Assembly: GCF_904849725.1 (NCBI RefSeq)
Contig: NC_058518.1
Span: 209,448,741-209,512,740, forward strand
Direction of reading: 5' to 3'
Length of the DNA stretch: 64,000 nt
Origin: Hordeum vulgare subsp. vulgare
Lineage: Eukaryota > Streptophyta > Magnoliopsida > Poales > Poaceae
This document shows positions 9,162 to 18,564 of the stretch, in pieces (the first letter of the stretch is position 1; each line of letters begins with the position of its first letter). The position numbers and the translations under genes are program-made. The notes under the pieces were generated by a model. That model did not search any database. It saw only the letters and a list, made by a program, of their open reading frames with translations, and was not told where the DNA came from.

Positions 9162-11361
9162 ATGAGGAATCTGATAGATCCAACAACTAAAGTCTTGCCC
9201 TCAACTACGAGGACAAGTAAGGAACTACCATCTAGCTCTACACTTCATTCACCTTCTGTTATGAGTAAATCTGCGACACCACCACCTACTAGTAATTTTG
9301 ATATGCCACCGGTTCTTGATGATGCTACTTCTGCTATCCATGATGCTTATGATGATGCTTTGTTTGATAATGATATGCCACTGGGTGAATTTCTTAACGC
9401 ACAAATTGTTAGAGTTACTACTGAATCTGAAGATACTTCTGAAACTGATGAAATTATTGAAGTTGAACCTAATGTGACACCTGTTAGACCTAGCTCTCCT
9501 AGATATGAACTGCCCCATATACCTAAGGGTTATGTTATGGAGGGAGAGGTAGCTAAAGACTTTCTTGCTTGTAAGGATAGCTATGATCTTGAGAATTTAT
9601 TACGCAAGTGGAAAGAAAAATCTCTGAATGCTAGAATGAAATATGATCCTTAGTTTACTACTTCCCCCATATTTGTTACTGATAAGGATTATGAATTCTC
9701 TATTGATCCTGAGTTAATGACTTTGGTTGAATCTGATCCTTTTCATTATTATGAATCTGAAACTGTTGTAGCACATCTTACTAAACTGAATGATATAGCC
9801 ACCCTATTCACTAATGAGGAAAAAATTCGCTATTACTATATCCTTAAGTTGTTTCCTTTTTCACTAAAGGGTGATGCTAAAACTTGGTTTACTTATCTTG
9901 CTCTTGGTTGTGTGCGTAGTCCCTAGGATATGATATACTACTTCTTTGAGAAATATTTCCTGCCCATAAGAAACAAGCTGCCTTGTAGGATATATATAAC
10001 TTTGTGCAAATTGAAGAAGAGAGTCTCCCACAAGCTTGGGGGAGGCTTGTCCAGTTACTTAATGCTTTGCCTGATCACCCTCTTAAGAAAATGAAATACT
10101 TGATATCTTTTATAATGGACTAACCGATGCTTCTAGGGACCACCTAGATAGTTGTGCTGGTTGTGTTTTCAGGGAACGAACTGTGGAACAAGCTGAAATT
10201 CTATTGAATAATATCTTGAGCAATGATAATGCTTGGACTATTCCTGAACCACCTCTGAAGCCAACTACGAAGAAAAGAGGTATTCTATTCTTCAGTCCTG
10301 GAGATATGCAAGAAGCCAAGAAATTGATGCAAGAGAAAGGTATTAAATCTGAAGATGTTAAGAATCTACCACCTATTGAAGAAATACATGGTCTTGATAA
10401 CCCGACACACGTAATAGAGGTAAATTCTCTTCGCAGATTCAATTAGAGTGATATTCCTTATGATAAACCTCCTAGATTATGCTTAGATGAATTTGATAAC
10501 TTTGTTGCCAAACAACAAAGTTTTAATGATTATGTTAGTACACAACTGAAACAAAATGCTCGTATGATCAATCATATAAGTGCTTGTGTGGATAGAAATA
10601 TTAATGATCTTAAGCTTATTGGTAAACATGCTTCTATGGTCACTACTCAGGTAGAACAAGTACTTAAGGCTCAAAATGACTTGCTTAATGAATTGAATGA
10701 TAATTATGTTAGAGTTGTTACTAGAGGTGGCAGAATGACTCAGGAACCTTTGTATCCTGAGGGCCAACCTAAGAGAATTGAACAAGATTCTCAAGGAGTT
10801 AATACTAATGCACCTAGTCATCCTCGTAATAGGAAGAAATAGAAAGATGATAGGAACTTGCATGCTAGTAAACCTATTCCTGTTACACCTGAGAATACAA
10901 ATGATGTTTCCATTTCTGATGCTGAAACACAATTTGGTGATGAACATGAGCCTAGTGATAATATTGATAATGGTGTTCATGTTGATGCTCAACCTAGTAA
11001 TGATAATGATGTGAAGATTGAACCCGCTGTTGATCTTGATAACCCACAACCTAAGAACAAGAGATATGATAAGAATGATTTTATTGCTAGGAAACATGGT
11101 AAAGAAAGAGAACCATGGGTTCAGAAACCCATGCCCTTTCCTCCCAAACCATCCAAGAAAAAGGATGATGAGGATTTTGAGCACCTTGTTGAAATGATTA
11201 GACCTTTCTTTTTGCAAACGCGTTTGACTGATATGCTTAAAATGTCTCCTTATGCTAAGTACATGAAAGATATTGTGACTAATAAAAGAAAGATACCTCA
11301 TTTTGAGATTTCACCATGCTTGCTAATTACACTTTTAAGGGTGGGACTCCTAAGAAACTAG
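9162..11361 (+). pseudogene. Gypsy C: gag polyprotein, broken by stops and shifts
   Basis: The first gag-like ATG after the primer site is at 9162 (MRNLIDPTTK). The reading continues in pieces: 9162-9653 (TAG), 9654-9926, then a damaged stretch, 10183-10446, 10564-10842 and 10858-11361. The second piece holds the retrotransposon gag core (LKLFPFSLKGDAKTWF), and the piece at about 10015-10080 has the HKLGGGL-type motif. The 10564 piece is predicted helical (VTTQVEQVLKAQNDLLNELND), followed by a long acidic linker. The KKDDEDFEHLVEMIRPFFLQ region just before the protease is typical of this lineage. Gag would form the particle shell. At least four stops or shifts make this copy non-functional. 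The 272-codon antisense frame (10483-11301) is a shadow. Confidence 0.85.
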
Positions 11362-11843
11362 GTGATCCCGGAGTGCCCATTATACCTTGCTCCATTAAAG
11401 GAAATTATGTTAGAACTGCTTTATGTGATCGTCGAGCCGGTGTTAGTGTTATGCCTCTCTCTTTATATCATAGACTAGAATTGGATAAGTTGACACCTAC
11501 TGAAATTTCTTTGCAAATGGCCGACAAATCAACTACTTTACCTATCGGCATTTGCAAGGATGTGCCTGTTGTGGTTGCGAACGTTACTATCTTAACGGAG
11601 TTCGTTATTCTTGATATTCCCGAGGATGATGCCATGGCGGTCATCCTTGGAAGACCCTTTTTAAACACTGCAGGGGTTGTTATTGATTGCAACAAAGGCA
11701 ATGTAACTTTCCATGTTAATGGTAATGAGCACACGGTGCACTTTCCGAAGAAACAATATCGAGTTCATTGCATTAATGCTATTGAAAAATCTTCATCAAT
11801 TATTATTAGTGCTTTGAACTCCCTATACCTACTGTCAAGATGA
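11316..11843 (+). pseudogene. Gypsy C: retropepsin-like aspartic protease
   Basis: The 175-codon frame carries a Gypsy aspartic protease: GTPKKLGDPGVPIIPCSIKG, then LCDRRAGVSVMPLSLYHRL, and the C-terminal ILGRPFLNTAGVVIDCNKG. Related elements have D-L-G-A at the active site; here the text reads D-R-R-A, so the conserved Gly is missing and activity is unlikely. It joins gag by a frame change near 11316-11350. The frame ends at 11843 where RT should begin, but no RT, RNase H or integrase follows. The element therefore encodes gag and protease only and would need a partner for transposition. Confidence 0.85.
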
Positions 11844-12079
11844 AATATGATATACTTGTTATTGGGGATATGCATACCCCCGTTGAGGTAACCTAGTGAT
11901 TATTCGAAAATTCTCCGGTTTTATGTGATTCGAAAAAAAGTTTGTCAAGGAGACTTGATCAACCTCATTGACGGATTTCTTTTGATGACCATGAGATGGA
12001 TGAATCTAGAAGTCACAACCTTCTGTTCCCAACTTTTACTTTCTGTTATTTAGTAGAAAAATAATAAATATAGCATTAT

Positions 12080-12300
12080 TTTCCTGTTTTCTGCATTATC
12101 CATTCAATAAAAAATGACCTGAAGATAAAAGTTCTCCAAATGATCTAAAATTCAAGTATGATTTTTTTTGGAATATTTAAGAATTTCTCAGATAGATAAC
12201 TAGTCAAGGGGATGCACCAGTGGGCCACGAGTCCAGGAGGCGCGCCCACCCCCCTGGGCGAGCCTGTCAATGTCCCACATGGCCCCCTCCACTTATTCCA
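12080..12300 (+). repeat. LTR-like segment inside Gypsy C, upstream of its extra ORF
   Basis: The order of words here follows the element's own LTR at 7838-8030: CTGTTTTCTGCA, GAAGATAAAAGTTCTCC, AATGA-CTAAAA, TTTTTTTGGAATAT.TAAGAA, then a CCAGTGGGCCACGAG..CAGGAGGCGCGCCC..CC block and a TGGC-CCCC stretch. Identity is partial. The LTR promoter region thus has a second, diverged copy in the internal region. The remaining stretch 12301-12700 has no supported gene. Whether the segment promotes transcription is unknown. Confidence 0.6.
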
Positions 12301-12775
12301 GCACCCATCTTCTTCCTCTACCTCCAGAAAAAATCATTCCACAACTCAAACCCGTGCTCTTGCTCATTTTGCTGCATTTTTCGATCTCCTTGTGCAAAGT
12401 CCCAATCACCAAACTATTTTGGGGAATTGTTCCTTGGTATGTGACCCCTCCATTGGTCCAATTAGTTTATATTATAGTGCTTTATTCATTGCATATTATG
12501 GCTGCCTTGGTGAACCTGTTCTTGAGCTTTGCATGTTAAGTTTAGTTGGTCCCAAGTAGTTTTGATGCATGATATGGCCTCTAGGCAATTGTAGGAGTAG
12601 TTGATATGAGTTTTGTTAAACTTTGTTCACTTTTATTTCGAGTCACTAAAAATTTCAGCATTATTTCAGAAAAAGGAAGATTTCCAGGAAGAGCTATCAT
12701 GGTGGTTCCTCAAGCAAAAGGAGTCCCCGTCTCGCGATTCGGGAGCCCGATCCTTATCAGCCGAAGAACGCACCG

Positions 12776-13702
12776 GTGCAACCATGTGAATGGCCTTCCG
12801 ATGAATTGATGATTGATGCAGGTTTCAAGGACGAGTTTGATACATTTGTTCGCAACACCGGGCTCGAAGAATTCATCTCCAATAAATGTGAACAGTATAC
12901 TACACTCACTGCCTCTTTTGTTCGTAGATTCAAATTTTCAGTTGGCCGTGACACATCCATACTGTTTGATCTTTATGAAAAATCATATACTATGAATTTA
13001 GAGGATTTTAATAGATTATGCAAGATACCTGATTGGGGTAGTCCCAATGACCCTCCTAAGTCTTCGATTAGGGATTTTATTTTGAGTATAACTGTTGGAG
13101 AAACTAGAGATATTACGCAGGCTACCATGGTGAGCATTCATTTTCCTGACTTACATTATTTTGCCGTCTTCATAGGTAGATGCATTAACGGCAAGCATGA
13201 CCATAGTCACCTCTACGCACCTGACCTTAGTATTCTTAAGAGCGCAGTAACGGGTGATAGAAGTTTCAACATGGGAGCTATAATTTCTAGGAGGCTAAAT
13301 AATAATGCCAATGAAGGGGATTTCTACGATGGGATCTATGCCACTTGCATAGCAAATTCTCTTGAAATACGCATCCGCACAAGAGATCCCCCGCTCCACA
13401 CAACTTTCCTTTATCACGCCGCTATGATATGTTATCAGTTCCTTGAGAGGGATAATGAATCCCTCCTATACCGGTTAATATGTAACCGACAGCGTGTTTT
13501 CCATATTACCCTTCCTGCTCCTGCCTTCTTTGACTTTCAGGGAAAACAGATATATTACATAACCAGAGGAGAGGCACAGGAGTATGAGAGGGAGGTGAAG
13601 GATGCTCGCCTCTGTGAGGCAGCTATTCAGGCGGTTGCTGCCGCGTCCCAGTACAACCCCCATTATGATTTTGGATATCGCCCGGACGAGCCGTGGAACT
13701 AG
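12776..13702 (+). CDS. Gypsy C: extra ORF, plant retroelement ORF1-like protein
   Basis: The 308-codon frame is open to TAG at 13702, in striking contrast to the shattered gag. It is also open upstream to about 12713 (encoding ...REPDPYQPKNAPV), and an ATG at 12699 would give the natural start if a 1-nt indel near 12710 is allowed. Visible features are VRRFKFSVGRDTSILFDLYE, SYTMNLEDFNRLCKIPDWG, ITVGETRDITQATMVSIHFP and a C-terminal GEAQEYEREVKDARLCEAA helix ending PHYDFGYRPDEPW. I recognise it as a protein repeatedly annotated in Triticeae Gypsy elements. I would place it tentatively with the Athila ORF1 / 'putative plant transposon protein' group. No membrane segment, zinc motif or catalytic motif is apparent. 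It occupies the place of pol. Function unknown. Confidence 0.65.
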   Translation: MQPCEWPSDELMIDAGFKDEFDTFVRNTGLEEFISNKCEQYTTLTASFVRRFKFSVGRDTSILFDLYEKSYTMNLEDFNRLCKIPDWGSPNDPPKSSIRDFILSITVGETRDITQATMVSIHFPDLHYFAVFIGRCINGKHDHSHLYAPDLSILKSAVTGDRSFNMGAIISRRLNNNANEGDFYDGIYATCIANSLEIRIRTRDPPLHTTFLYHAAMICYQFLERDNESLLYRLICNRQRVFHITLPAPAFFDFQGKQIYYITRGEAQEYEREVKDARLCEAAIQAVAAASQYNPHYDFGYRPDEPWN

Positions 13703-13722
13703 ACCAACTTAGGCCAAAAGCC

Positions 13723-13737
13723 TAAGCTTGGGGGAGT
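13723..13737 (+). other. Extra polypurine-tract-like motif after the Gypsy C ORF
   Basis: TAAGCTTGGGGGAGT, nearly identical to the real polypurine tract at 15702-15715, occurs 20 bp after the stop of the extra ORF. It could be a secondary plus-strand primer or a remnant of an older 3' end. Confidence 0.6.
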
Positions 13738-15701
13738 ACGTGTCTCTCACCGACTTTATATTCATGTTCACACATTCACTTTGATAGTCGGTGTTCACAC
13801 TCTTCCATTGTATCATCCATGCTAGTTTATTTCTTTTTCTTTCATTCTTCTCGTGTGTTTGTTTAAAAATGAGAAAAAAAATAGTTGTAAGTTTACTTTC
13901 TAGCATGCTTAGTGGTAATTAAAAATAAAACCCAAAAATATTTCCCGTTCTTCTTTTGCTTGTTGGGAGCTTTCCCGTGTAAATAGTTTTATTTTTCTTT
14001 GGGTCGAGGTAGAAGACCATGATTAAAATGATTAGTGGCTCTCATATGCATTATTGTTTATCCGTCAAAGAGCCATATTACTTTGTCTTCTCCTCTGAAT
14101 TTGCTTGCAGATTCCACCTTAGTCCAATGCACAAACACTCTTATTATTATTCGCATCATTCGGCCGTGCAAGTGAAAGGTAATAATGACGATATATGATG
14201 AAGTGACTGAGCCTGGAAAAGCTGGTATGAACTCGACCTATTTTGTTTCTATAAATATGACTAGCTCATCGTTCCTATTCAGCATTGTTATGAGAGAGAC
14301 ATGTTTGGAATGACAACTTAGTGATCATAGTCTCTGATGCCATGCTTAATTAGCTAGGAGCTTATAATGGTTTGTCTTGGATGCCAACATGAATTTCAAG
14401 ATGATTATGATGTAGTATGATAGGATGGTATCATCCTTTGAATGATTCAAGTGGCTTGACTTGGCACATGTTCACGCATGTACTTGAAATAAAATCAACA
14501 TATCCTCTACAATATTCATGTTTATGGTGATTTATATCCTACTCATGCTTGCACTCAACATTGGTTAATTTCAATGCATATTGATGACTGTTGTCGCTCT
14601 CTAGTTTGTCGCTTCCAAGTCTTTTGCTAGGCTTCACTTGTACTAAGCGGGAATACTGCTTGTGCATCCACTTCCATAAACCCAAAGTTGTTCCATATGA
14701 GTCCACCATACCTACCTATATGCGGTATCTACCTGCATTTCCAAGTAAATTTGCATGTGCCACTCTCCAAATCTTCAAATACTAATCTGTAATGTATGCC
14801 CGAATCGCTCATGTGGTGACAAGGGGCGGTCAGTATCTTCCATGCTAGGCGTATTATCATCGATACGTGTTTATTCACTATCACTCACGAGAAAGGGGCT
14901 GGTAATCGGAATGCCCAGTTCCATGCTCAAATCAAATCAAAAATATAATTGCAAACAAAACTCCCCTGGATTGTTGTTGGTATGGACGGCACCCGAGGAT
15001 TCGGCTAGTCGTGGAGTGTGATTGATCGGTGGTGGGGGTGTAAAAACCTTACTATTCTGTTTGGGAACCGCCTACAATATGTGTAGCATGGAAGTTGGTG
15101 AAAACTCTTGGTCATCGCATTGACAATGAAAGCATGCCACCCAAAATTATTTATCTCTATTTTAAAAAGCTTGAGCTCTGGCACCTCTGCAAATCAATGC
15201 TTCCCTCTGTGAAGGGCCTATCTATTTACGCTTCTGTTGAGTCATCCTCTTCTTATTAAAATGAACCAGTTAGAGAGCACCTCCATCATTTATATGCTTT
15301 GCTATTAATTGATATTGAGTATGACTATGAATGGATCTTCTTTGACATGAATTACAATTTCCAGTCGGCCTTTGGTCTTTGAAGGTGTTGTGCATTTATG
15401 TTTTTGCAGTCTCAGAAAGGGCTAGCGAGATACCATTTCTTCATATTGTATCATGATTATTTTGATTGAAGTGTTGACATTAAAAACTTATTATTATTGC
15501 TCGCTAGTTAATTACGCCATTGATATGAGTATACCATGAGACCTAAATGTCATTGCTTATGTGGTTAGCTTATGATCTTGCTGAAAATCTGAATATGAGT
15601 TAGACATAATTACAACAACAAGATCAAACAGAGTTCGTAAAAGTTTTTCTTTTGTCTCTTTCAGTTTATCAACTGAATTGCTTGAGGACAAGCAAGGCTT
15701 T
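13738..15701 (+). other. Gypsy C long 3' non-coding region
   Basis: No coding region is supported over about 2 kb. Present are a hairpin-like TTGGGAGCTTTCCC preceded by TGCTTG (13957-13976), a counterpart of the one in Gypsy D, and a block at 14640-15200 strongly conserved with Gypsy D 32040-32560. The rest is AT-rich. The small frames at 14591-15021 fall in the conserved block but do not keep frame in the other copy. Confidence 0.65.
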
Positions 15702-15715
15702 AAGCTTGGGGGAGT
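15702..15715 (+). other. Polypurine tract of Gypsy C
   Basis: AAGCTTGGGGGAGT directly precedes the 3' LTR start at 15716, as required for plus-strand priming. The preceding TTGCTTGAGGACAAGCAAGG is typical of this lineage and is also seen (reverse) beside Gypsy B's tract at 40570. Confidence 0.85.
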
Positions 15716-17099
15716 TGATACATCTCCAACGTATCTACTTTTCCAACCTCTTTTCCCCTTGTCTTGGACTCTAATTTGCATGATTTGAATGAAACTAACC
15801 CGGACTGACGCTGTTTTCAGTAGAACTGCCATGGTGTTGTTTTTGTGCAGAAATAGAAGTTCTCGGAATAACCTGGAAACTTACGAGGATTTTTATGGAA
15901 TATATAAAAAATATCAGAGAAAGAACCAACTGAAGATACACTGCAAATGGGCCACGAGCCCTGCAGGCGCGCCCCCCTAGCGCGCGCCTAGTAGGCTCGT
16001 GGGGCCCACGTTGTTCCCCCGACTTCATCTCCAACTCCATATAACCTCTCTTGCCCAGAAAAATAGGAGAGAAGAGTTCATTGCGTTTCACGATACGGAG
16101 CCACCGTCACCGCCTGTTCTTCCTCGGGAGGGCAGATCTGGAGTCCGTTCTGGGCTCTAGAGAGGGGAAATCGACGCCGTCGACATCATCAACAATCCTC
16201 CATCGCCAATTCCATGATGGTCTCAATCGTTCGTGAGTACACTTATCGTAGGCTTGCTGGATGGTGATGGGTTGGATGAGATCTATCATGTAATCGAGTT
16301 AGTTTTGATGGGGTTTGATCCCTAGTTTCCACTATGTTCTAAGATTGACGTTGCTACTACTTTGCTATGCTTAATGCTTGTCATTAGGGCCCGAGTGCCA
16401 TGACATCAGATCTGAACCTATTATGTTTTCATCAATATATGTGTGTTCTTGATCCTATCTTGCAAGTTGAAGTCACCTACTATGTGTTATAACCCGGCAA
16501 CCCCGGAGTGACAATAGCCGGAACCACTCCCGGAGATGACCGTTGTATGAGGATCCCATGTATTCACTATGTGCTAATGCTTTGTTCCAGTTCTCTATTA
16601 AAAGGAGACCTTAATATCCCTTATTTTCCATTAGGACCCCGCTGCCACGGGAGGGTAGGACAAAATATGTCATGCAAGTTCTTTTCTTTAAGCACGTATG
16701 ACTAAATACGGAATACAAGCCTACATTACATTGACGAACTAGAGCTAGTTAGATATCACCCTATGTTATAACTGTTACATGATGAATACCATCGGACATA
16801 ATTATCCATCACCAATCCAATGCCTACGAGCTTTTCCTATACTGGTCCTTGCTAAGTTACTTTACCGCTACTGCTGTCACACTTGCTATACAAATTACTA
16901 CTGCTACTGTTACCGCCGCTACCGTTACTATCATACTACTTTGCTGCAGATACTAAGTCTTTCAGGTATGGTTGAATTGACAACTCAACTGCTAATACTC
17001 GAGAGTATTCTTTGGCTCCCCTTGTGTCGAATCAATAAATTTTGGTTGAATACTCTACCCTCAAAAACTGTTGTGATCCCCAATACTTGTGGGTTATCA
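15716..17099 (+). mobile_element. Gypsy C: 3' LTR
   Basis: TGATACATCTCCAACGTATC to ...ACTTGTGGGTTATCA, 1384 bp, matches 7717-9083 along its whole length with scattered substitutions and small indels (for example an extra segment near 16275-16310). After it the Copia M1 5' LTR resumes with TGCCCTTAGTGATTTTGGTGG, exactly the continuation seen in M1's 3' LTR at 29246. Confidence 0.93.
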
Positions 17100-18496
17100 T
17101 GCCCTTAGTGATTTTGGTGGTTTGAAGACTTATAGGTTAAGTAACTAATCTGTTTATAAGTGTACACATGCTCCATAAGTCGCTGAGGAGTTTGAGTTAT
17201 ACGATGAATATCGACCCCTAAATATGTATGTCTTCGGCTGAAGAAATTGGTCTTATCCTGAAGACTTTGATCGCGAAGAAATTGAGATGAAATTGATATT
17301 CCTCACGAAGATATTGAAGATGAGGAATTCGGTGTGCCCTGAAGAAAATCAGTCTGAAGACTTTGAAGCTTGAAGATTTATTCTTTCTGTTTCATTTTCT
17401 TCACCCTTGAGTCATAGGAACACCGTACTATTAAAGGGGGTCGAAGTAATACTATGGAATGAATTTCCTCATGATGCTACACCCAAGTCTAAACCTACAA
17501 AAGCCTCAAGTGAGGAATATGAGAGACATGAGGACTCTCACAGTTGAGAGTTCCGACCGTTGGTGTGATATGCGCCACCTCACCGATCTTATCCACACCA
17601 ACAGTCATAAAATTTAAGGGCATTTATGTAAAATCATGTCGGGATACTCCCAGGCTACAAATAGCCACCCCCACAACCACTAGCTGGTTGGACGCTCCGC
17701 GAGAAACCGACACTTGTCATTTAGAGCAACCCAAATTCTTCAGAGTCTTCGATAGTTAATCATCAAGTGAGTAAATACCCCAAACACCAAACCACAAACC
17801 AAAACCAAGTGATTGAGCATCACTGAAGAATTTGTTCGTGTGTGGAACTAAAGCCTTTTACCTTTGAGGACTGTGCATCCTCCAGACGGTTAGGCGTCAT
17901 GGTCTAGAGCATACAGCAGTCAATTGTGGATCACCGGGTGACCGAGTTCGTGAGGGTTTGGAATTATGCCCTGAAGACTTACCACGAGTGTTGGGCGAGG
18001 ACTGTGTGTCCTTAGCTCAAAGAGAATACGGTAGGGATTGTGTGTCCCGGGACTGTGTGTCCTTTGGTTTCAATACCAAGCCGCTCCAAACCAGACGTAC
18101 GACTGTCTCAACAGTTGGAACTGGGTCATCAACAACTGTCTTCATCATGATACGGGTTCTATTTCTTCAACTCTTTAAATTCCTCAATATTTTATGTTGA
18201 AGACTTTGATTGTCACTATTTGGAGAATTTGCTGAAGACTTTCTCCGAATTTCCTCAACCTCAAATTCTTCATACCAGTTAATCTTCGCGTGCTTATTCT
18301 GTGCCTGCATACTGTGCAAACCGGTTCTCATAATCTTCATTATGTAAACTGCTGATGTAATCATTGCACCTCTGATCCTTTGCTATTTCGGCTTCACGTT
18401 ATTCATCAGTGAGGAATTTCCTCAAAAGGAATTTCCTCATTGATGAAATTCTAAAAATCGCCTATTCACCCCCTCTAGTCGATATAACGCACTTTA
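17100..18496 (+). mobile_element. Copia M1: 5' LTR, main part
   Basis: Continues the LTR begun at 7697 and matches the 3' LTR (29230-30624) end to end. It ends ...ATATAACGCACTTTA, where the 3' LTR has CACTTTCA, so the terminal CA is damaged. The TATA region reads GGCTACAAATAGCC, whereas the 3' LTR has GGCTATAAATAGCC, so this promoter is probably weakened. A 46-nt hairpin lies at 18402-18447. The whole 5' LTR is about 1.41 kb after removal of Gypsy C. Family: Maximus/SIRE-type Copia by memory. Confidence 0.92.
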
Positions 18497-18499
18497 AGT

Positions 18500-18511
18500 T
18501 GGTATCAGAGC
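18500..18511 (+). other. Primer-binding site of Copia M1 (initiator tRNA-Met)
   Basis: TGGTATCAGAGC, complementary to the 3' end of plant initiator tRNA-Met, lies three to four bases after the LTR. This is the usual Copia primer. Confidence 0.95.
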
Positions 18512-18564
18512 AAGGTACTCCCTTGTTCTGTGTGATTTTGGTTTAACCACCTGAAGTTTTAGTT

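Noticed and set aside
10483..11301. 272-codon minus-strand ORF
   Set aside because: Exact antisense of the Gypsy C gag; Ile/Leu/Arg-rich composition typical of the shadow of an Asp/Asn/Glu-rich AT-rich coding strand; no domain.
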